Of a stretch of DNA of 64,000 nucleotides, positions 59,401 through 64,000 are shown in pieces. The DNA is from Cedecea lapagei. Its GTDB lineage: Bacteria > Pseudomonadota > Gammaproteobacteria > Enterobacterales > Enterobacteriaceae. Every line of letters starts with the position of its first letter. Within the stretch, counting starts at the first letter, position 1. A program made the translations under genes and the position numbers. Under the pieces are notes generated by a model. The model had not been told where the DNA came from. It did no database searches and saw only the letters and a list, made by a program, of their open reading frames with translations. Location: contig NZ_LR134201.1 of NCBI RefSeq assembly GCF_900635955.1, positions 2,852,001-2,916,000 on the forward strand, in the 5' to 3' direction.

Positions 59401-59656
59401 GCCATATTTCATGAAAGAGCCTGAACTCACGTTCAGGCTTTTTTATTGCCCGTAACCTCATGAGGGACGGATGAGAACCCTCGACCAGGGTTTGACAACC
59501 TGCTTTAGCAGGTTGGACAGCGGTATCACTTGTGATAACGCTGCCCCGAAGGGGTGAGCTTGCGAATCACAAACGGCAGGACAGCCGTTTTGCATTGCCT
59601 CCGGCAACCCGCAGGGCGAGCGCCACGGACGGCGCGAGTGATATCCCTCCCTCACC
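59401..59656 (+). repeat. tRNA-associated repeat, copy 4 (long form, different terminator)
   Basis: Like copy 2 it has the extra 76-base block and ends in the tRNA-like sequence, but its terminator is different: AGCCTGAAC / GTTCAGGCT with a TTTTTT tail at about 59417-59445. Confidence 0.83.
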
Positions 59657-59711
59657 GCAAAGCAGCAAGCCCAGCCTTGCCACCGAGCTTTGTAGTGATG
59701 AAGTCGGTGAG

Positions 59712-60188
59712 CTATAGCTTAACCAGACTGGCTGTCGCGAGATTGCGCTGCTTTCGCAGAGCCTCCAGATCCTGCGAGGTCATTTTTTTTAATGCCGAAG
59801 TGGGGCAAACACCCACGCAGGCGGGGCCAGGCTCGCGGGTTATACACAAATCGCATTTGATGATAGCCGGTTCCGTGCCGCTACCTGACTGAATGGATAT
59901 GGCGCCAAACGGGCAGGCGACAACGCAGCTCTGACAGCCTATACAGCGTCCCGCTTCTGCCTCCACTCGCTCTGCACCAAAGGTTAATGCTCCGGTTGGG
60001 CAGGCTCCTACGCAGGGCGCATTTTCGCACTGATGGCACATCACCGGGACGGTGACTTCACTAAGACGCAGCACCTTCAACCGGGGATGAAATTCTGCCC
60101 CCTCAGAGATATGCTCCAGCGCACAGGCAATTTCACAGGTGCGGCAGCCAATACAGGCCTGCTCGCTGGCGACAATAAAACTGGTCAT
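59712..60188 (-). CDS. HydN/YsaA-like 4Fe-4S electron-transfer protein
   Basis: A 158-residue ferredoxin with four Cys clusters: CIGCRTCEIAC, CHQCENAPCVGAC, CIGCQSCVVAC and CDLC-x8-CVGVC, enough for four [4Fe-4S] centres. Relatives (HydN, HycB, DmsB-type) carry electrons between formate dehydrogenase H and partner enzymes. Its start overlaps the stop of the AegA-like gene by four bases (ATGA type), so the two are coupled. The neighbourhood with fdhF suggests it serves that enzyme (inference). Confidence 0.88.
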   Translation of the reverse strand: MTSFIVASEQACIGCRTCEIACALEHISEGAEFHPRLKVLRLSEVTVPVMCHQCENAPCVGACPTGALTFGAERVEAEAGRCIGCQSCVVACPFGAISIQSGSGTEPAIIKCDLCITREPGPACVGVCPTSALKKMTSQDLEALRKQRNLATASLVKL

Positions 60189-62125
60189 AGGCTTCCCCTG
60201 CCGGCAAATCGCTCCAGCATGTCGCGTGCGGCACGATGCCCTGCCGCCATTGCGGTCACCACCAAATCAGCGCCCGTGACGGCGTCTCCTCCGGCAAAAA
60301 CCTTATCGTTACCGGTCTGCGTCTCGCCCCGTCCTTTACCACCGGTAACAATCTGCCCCCTGCGATCCAGCTTAATGCCTTGTCCGCGCAGCCACGGCAT
60401 GGCATGGGCCTGAAAACCGAACGCCATAATCAACACGTCGGCCGGGAGCTCGAATGTCGAACCGGCTATCGGCTCTGGGCGACGGCGGCCATCCTCGCCC
60501 GGGGCGCCCATTTCGGTACGAATCATCTTCACGCCGCTGACCTGCCCTTTACGATTGAGGCGGATAGCCTGAGGTTGAACGTTGAACTGAAATTCAACAC
60601 CCTCCTCCCGCGCATTGACCACCTCTTTCTTTGAACCCGGCATGCTCATTTCATCACGGCGATAGGCGCAGGTTACCTGTGTGGCTCCCCGGCGGACAGC
60701 AGTGCGCAGGCAATCCATCGCGGTATCGCCTCCCCCCAGCACCACCACGCGTTTTCCTTTTATCTCCGTCAGCGGGTAGTCCGATATTTCTTCAAGCCCT
60801 ATGACCTCACGGGTGCTGGCAATCAGGAACGGCAATGCCTGGATAACTCCCGGCGCATCTTCACCTTCAAGACCGGCAGACATCAGCCCGTAGGTCCCCA
60901 CCCCGAGGAAAACGGCATCGTAATTTGCGACTAGTTCCTCAAAGGCGATGTCACGCCCCACCTCCTGATTAAGATGAAAGTGGATGCCCATAGCACTGAA
61001 GATTTCACGGCGCATGGCAAGAATATTTTTGTCCAGTTTGAAGGGAGGGATCCCAAAGGTTAACAAGCCGCCGATCTCAGGATGGCGATCGAAAACATCC
61101 ACCTGAATGCCTTCGCGGGCCAGCATATCAGCGCATCCAAGACCAGCAGGACCCGCGCCAATCACCGCCACCTTCTCCTGGCGAGGCTCGCCCTTCGCTT
61201 TGCCAGGGCGCCAGCCCATAGCCAGCGCGGTATCGGTGATATGACGCTCGAGATTACCGATAGCCACGGATCCCCCCTGGTTTTTCAACGTGCAGGCGCC
61301 CTCGCATAGCCTGTCCTGCGGGCATACCCGGCCGCAAATTTCCGGCAAGGAGCTGGTCAGGTGGCACAGCTCTGCGGCTTCGACGATCTTCCCCTCATTA
61401 ACCAGACGAATAAAATCGGGAATGGCGTTATGCATCGGGCACGTCCAGTTGCACCACGCCTTTTGAGCGCAATAAAGACAACGCTCGCTTTCATAAGCGG
61501 CCCCACTCTCACCCAGCTCCTGGTAAATCTCGAGGAACTGTGTTTTCCTCTCGGCGGGATCAACCTTTTGCGCTCCCCTCCTCGGCGGCTTATCCAGCGC
61601 AAGCTGGCGCCGGGCACCGCGCGAGGCGTCAAGCGGTTGTCCAAGGGCAGAACGGGTCTGGCGCGTATTTCTTAGCTGGTTGATCGCTCTGTCATCCATC
61701 AGGCGCAGAGCTTTAGTAGGACAGCTCGCCACGCAGGCTGGTTTACCTGAGGGATGCTCCCGGCAAAGATCGCACTTCTGCGCCAGGTAAGGGCCCTCTT
61801 CGTCGCTGGCCACCATTTCAATAGCGCCAAACGGGCAGGCAATGACACAATTTTTGCAGCCAATACAGTCGGCCCGACTCAGCTGCACGCCGTCATGAGA
61901 GAACGATAATGCCCGTGTCGGACAGGCGCTGACACAGGGGGCGTCATTGCAGTGATGGCACGTTGTGGCGGTGCTGGCATTACCCTGAAAGTACACGTGA
62001 ATACTCGGGTTAAAGTCACTACGCCTTAGCGGCCAACTGTCCCGATGATGTGAGGTAACGCAGGCAACCTCACAGGCATGACACCCGATGCAGTTCGCCG
62101 CATCAGCAATAATAAAATGATTCAT
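60185..62125 (-). CDS. aegA: AegA-like ferredoxin/oxidoreductase fusion protein
   Basis: A 646-residue protein (E. coli AegA 659). Residues about 1-150 form a HydN-type four-cluster ferredoxin (CIGCHACEVAC, CHHCNDAPCVSAC, CIGCKNCVIAC, CDLC). The rest is a glutamate-synthase small-subunit-like flavoprotein with VAVIGAGPAGLGCADMLARE for FAD and VVVLGGGDTAMDCL for NAD(P)H. It would pass electrons between iron-sulfur partners and a nucleotide. AegA has been linked to FdhF in anaerobic urate breakdown in E. coli. YgfT is a close paralogue, so the symbol is by best resemblance. Confidence 0.82.
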   Translation of the reverse strand: MNHFIIADAANCIGCHACEVACVTSHHRDSWPLRRSDFNPSIHVYFQGNASTATTCHHCNDAPCVSACPTRALSFSHDGVQLSRADCIGCKNCVIACPFGAIEMVASDEEGPYLAQKCDLCREHPSGKPACVASCPTKALRLMDDRAINQLRNTRQTRSALGQPLDASRGARRQLALDKPPRRGAQKVDPAERKTQFLEIYQELGESGAAYESERCLYCAQKAWCNWTCPMHNAIPDFIRLVNEGKIVEAAELCHLTSSLPEICGRVCPQDRLCEGACTLKNQGGSVAIGNLERHITDTALAMGWRPGKAKGEPRQEKVAVIGAGPAGLGCADMLAREGIQVDVFDRHPEIGGLLTFGIPPFKLDKNILAMRREIFSAMGIHFHLNQEVGRDIAFEELVANYDAVFLGVGTYGLMSAGLEGEDAPGVIQALPFLIASTREVIGLEEISDYPLTEIKGKRVVVLGGGDTAMDCLRTAVRRGATQVTCAYRRDEMSMPGSKKEVVNAREEGVEFQFNVQPQAIRLNRKGQVSGVKMIRTEMGAPGEDGRRRPEPIAGSTFELPADVLIMAFGFQAHAMPWLRGQGIKLDRRGQIVTGGKGRGETQTGNDKVFAGGDAVTGADLVVTAMAAGHRAARDMLERFAGRGSL

Positions 62126-62490
62126 TGGCTTCCCTTTCCTCTTGAGCTCACAGCGTATTGCGATGCAATTTTCAGGCGATATTTTTTTGTTTTATTAACC
62201 CATGGGTCATTTTTTGCGGGTCATCTCAAAAAATGCCACAAATACTCACCCGAAGGGAAAATAAAGCCGCACTTATTATCCTGAATCATTAAAACCAATA
62301 CTGTATTTACTCAAACTGATAAGAGATAGCGAATTTTTCATAGAAAAATGAGAGGAAAATCATCTCACTGTGAAACTAAATATTTTTATCAGGTGAAAAG
62401 GTTAATGCAATTCATTAGTGCAATAAATATATCGACGACGACTCGTGATTTATTTCACAGCTATATTCGTCCAAATACGGAGGGATTATT
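62126..62490. other. Divergent regulatory region between aegA and fdhF
   Basis: No gene is supported here. The first part is AT-rich with dyads (for example TCATTTTTTGCGGG and GAAAAATGAG); it must hold the aegA promoter and any FhlA-type activator sites for fdhF, but none could be placed with confidence. Confidence 0.4.
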
Positions 62491-62508
62491 TTGGCATAGC
62501 TTGCGCAT
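62491..62508 (+). promoter_or_regulatory. Possible sigma-54 promoter of fdhF
   Basis: TTGGCATAGCTTGCGCAT has the essential GG (62493-62494) and GC (62505-62506) dinucleotides with ten bases between, and TGGCA at the -24 element. The -12 element (GCGCA for TTGCA) is imperfect. E. coli fdhF uses sigma-54 with FhlA, so the place and type fit. Confidence 0.5.
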
Positions 62509-62510
62509 AT

Positions 62511-62685
62511 CCCTCTCCGGGCGCGCAGTTCCGTTGAGGGCCTCATCAGCCCTGGGAGGCAGCAGCATCTCACGGTTATGTACGCCGGGGTTGCCCGGCG
62601 TACAGCAGGCTATATCACTCGGTTCTTGTAGCCCATTTAGCGATGGTCTGTTTTTTTAACGCTCACTGTCAGACGGGAATAAAAG
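62511..62685 (+). promoter_or_regulatory. Structured leader of fdhF, candidate molybdenum-cofactor riboswitch
   Basis: A GC-rich 175-base leader with several stems: AGGGC / GCCCT (62536-62553), CCTCTCC pairing with GGGAGG, and a nine-base perfect hairpin TACGCCGGG / CCCGGCGTA with a GTTG loop (62580-62601). The order, with GTTCCGTTGAGG, GGGAGGCAGC and CAGCAGGC, recalls the Moco RNA motif found before molybdenum-enzyme and cofactor genes. A leader on a molybdopterin enzyme gene fits that. The resemblance is from memory, not a model search. Confidence 0.45.
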
Positions 62686-64000
62686 ATGAAAAAAGTCACC
62701 ACCGTGTGCCCGTATTGCGCTTCCGGCTGCAAAATGCAGCTGGTAGTGGAAAAAGGTAAAATCATTCGTGCAGAAGCGGCGATGGGAAAAAATAACCAGG
62801 GTACTTTGTGCCTGAAAGGCTACTACGGCTGGGATTTTCTCAATGACACTCAGATTCTTACCCCACGGTTGAAAACGCCGATGATCCGTCGCGAGCGCGG
62901 CGGCAAGCTGGAAGCCGTGTCCTGGGATGTAGCGCTGAACTACGTGGCCGAACGCCTTAGCGCCATCAGGGCCAAATATGGCCCGGACGCCATTCAGACC
63001 ACGGGTTCCTCACGTGGCACCGGCAACGAAACTAACTACATTATGCAGAAATTTGCGCGCGCCGTTATTGGTACCAATAACGTTGACTGTTGCGCCCGCG
63101 TTTGACACGGCCCCTCGGTTGCAGGTCTGCACCAGTCGGTCGGTAACGGCGCCATGAGTAATGCCATCACAGAAATCGATAACACCGATCTGGTCTTTAT
63201 TTTTGGCTACAACCCGGCAGATTCACACCCTATTGTGGCGAACCATATCCTCAACGCCAAACGCAATGGGGCCAGGATTATCGTCTGCGATCCGCGCAAA
63301 ATTGAAACCGCGCGTATTGCAGATATGCATATCGCGCTGAAAAACGGGTCAAATATCGCCCTGCTCAACGCCATAGGGCACGTTATCATTCAGGAAGAGC
63401 TTTACGATAAACCTTTCGTCTCCGGGCGCTCTGAGGGCTTTGAGGAGTACCGCACGATCGTCGAGGGTTATACACCAGAATCGGTTGAGGAGATAACCGG
63501 CATTAGCGCGAAGCAAATCCGTGAATGCGCGCGAATGTACGCCAACGAGGCTACTGCGACAATTTTGTGGGGGATGGGAGTTACCCAGTTCTGGCAGGGT
63601 GTGGAAACGGTGCGCGCGCTGACGAGCCTGGCAATATTGACCGGTAATCTGGGGAAGGCCCATGTCGGCGTCAATCCGGTACGCGGGCAGAACAACGTGC
63701 AGGGTGCCTGCGATATGGGAGCCCTGCCCGATACCTACCCCGGCTATCAATACGTAAATTCGGTCGAAAATCGTGAGAAGTTTGCCAGAGCATGGGGCGT
63801 CGACAGCCTGCCAGACCGCGCCGGTTATCGTATCAGCGAACTGCCGCACCGTGTGGCAAACGGGGAAGTGCGGGCAGCCTACATCATGGGTGAAGATCCG
63901 CTGCAAACCGATGCCGAACTGTCGGCCGTCCGCAAGGCATTTGACGAGCTTGAGCTGCTCATCGTGCAGGACATTTTTATGACTAAAACGGCGGCGGCAG
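62686..64000 (+). CDS. fdhF: Selenocysteine formate dehydrogenase H (runs off right edge)
   Basis: The frame opens at 62686 and continues past an in-frame TGA at 63103-63105 to the window end, about 438 codons. TVCPYCASGCKM and TLCLKG give the [4Fe-4S] Cys residues 8, 11, 15 and 42. DCCARV precedes codon 140 and HGPSVAGLHQSVGNGAMSNA follows, exactly the site of selenocysteine 140 in E. coli FdhF. Further on, FIFGYNPADSHPIVANHI and NPVRGQNNVQGACDMG are molybdopterin-binding segments. It oxidises formate in the cytoplasm, usually with formate-hydrogen lyase. The C-terminal part lies outside the window. Confidence 0.95.
63103..63105 (+). other. Selenocysteine codon (UGA) in fdhF
   Basis: In-frame TGA as codon 140, flanked by coding sequence that matches FdhF on both sides and followed by a SECIS hairpin. 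It is read as selenocysteine, the molybdenum ligand, not as a stop. Confidence 0.95.
63111..63139 (+). promoter_or_regulatory. SECIS element of fdhF
   Basis: The apical hairpin GGTTGC-AGGTCT-GCACC has the bulged U at 63120 and the GGUCU loop bound by SelB, starting 11 bases after the TGA, as in E. coli. Confidence 0.9.

Noticed and set aside
59025..59430. Minus-strand frames of 123-126 codons across tRNA-Ser copy 2
   Set aside because: Same false-gene pattern; they repeat the first copy because the DNA is duplicated.
58522..59656. Regular repeats that might suggest a CRISPR array
   Set aside because: Units are 179-255 bases with terminators and tRNA ends. There are no short direct repeats with equal unique spacers and no cas genes.
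62348..62659. A 103-codon plus-strand frame before fdhF
   Set aside because: It runs through the structured leader, has no ribosome site or family resemblance, and its composition follows the hairpins.
63103..63105. TGA in fdhF as a nonsense mutation
   Set aside because: Position, flanking sequence and SECIS hairpin show selenocysteine.

Overview
The window is a chromosomal segment of a member of the Enterobacteriaceae. Gene content and order match the Escherichia coli 23-25 min region: rluC, rne, the flg operons, murJ, yceH, rimJ, mdtH, pyrC, dinI, bssS, solA, yceJI, trhO, lpxL, mdtG, msyB, yceK, opgGHC, ymdB, ycdZYX, ghrA and tRNA-Ser. Many proteins are close to E. coli homologues, but genes usually found there are missing (grxB, the curli csg operons) and other genes are present instead. 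An Enterobacter/Cedecea/Pluralibacter-like genus is plausible; the sequence alone does not fix it.

Layout. (1) 1-6344: an iron- or metallophore-uptake cluster with a methyltransferase fragment, a cupin, a FecE-type ATPase, a FecCD permease, a periplasmic binding protein, a divergent Crp-family regulator and a TonB-dependent receptor, with two Fur boxes. (2) 6450-11241: rluC and rne with its long leader. (3) 11286-12295: a yeaR-yeaR-yoaG operon behind an NsrR operator. (4) 12341-23938: flagellar operons flgBCDEFGHIJ and flgKL (minus) and flgA, flgMN (plus), with two clear sigma-28 promoters. (5) 23944-39068: a cold-shock-domain gene and the conserved murJ-to-mdtG backbone. (6) 39069-46194: an AT-rich island of prophage scars, three small membrane-protein genes, an inactivated IS3-family element with an IS110-family element inside it, and a decayed serine recombinase. 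(7) 46220-53066: msyB, yceK, opgHG, opgC and ymdB. (8) 53217-54999: where curli genes normally lie, a TonB-receptor tail, a phosphopantetheinyl transferase, a LolA-like gene and a YmdA-like gene. (9) 55251-58232: ycdZ, ycdY, ycdX, ghrA. (10) 58371-59656: two identical tRNA-Ser(GGA) genes, each with its own promoter, and four downstream repeats carrying the tRNA 3' end. (11) 59712-64000: a HydN-like ferredoxin and an AegA-like fusion protein, divergent from fdhF, a selenocysteine formate dehydrogenase H gene with in-frame TGA and SECIS hairpin, preceded by a structured leader and a possible sigma-54 promoter.

How the parts work together. The flagellar block supplies rod, hook, L and P rings, hook-filament junction and the FlgM/FlgN checkpoint. 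The opg genes make and decorate osmoregulated periplasmic glucans. The right end looks like an anaerobic formate/electron-transfer module. Five genes (ATPase, permease, TonB receptor, flgF, cold-shock gene) are broken or altered by single-base indels, three of them in homopolymers. That pattern, hitting an otherwise intact flagellar operon, makes sequencing or assembly error a serious alternative to true pseudogenes.
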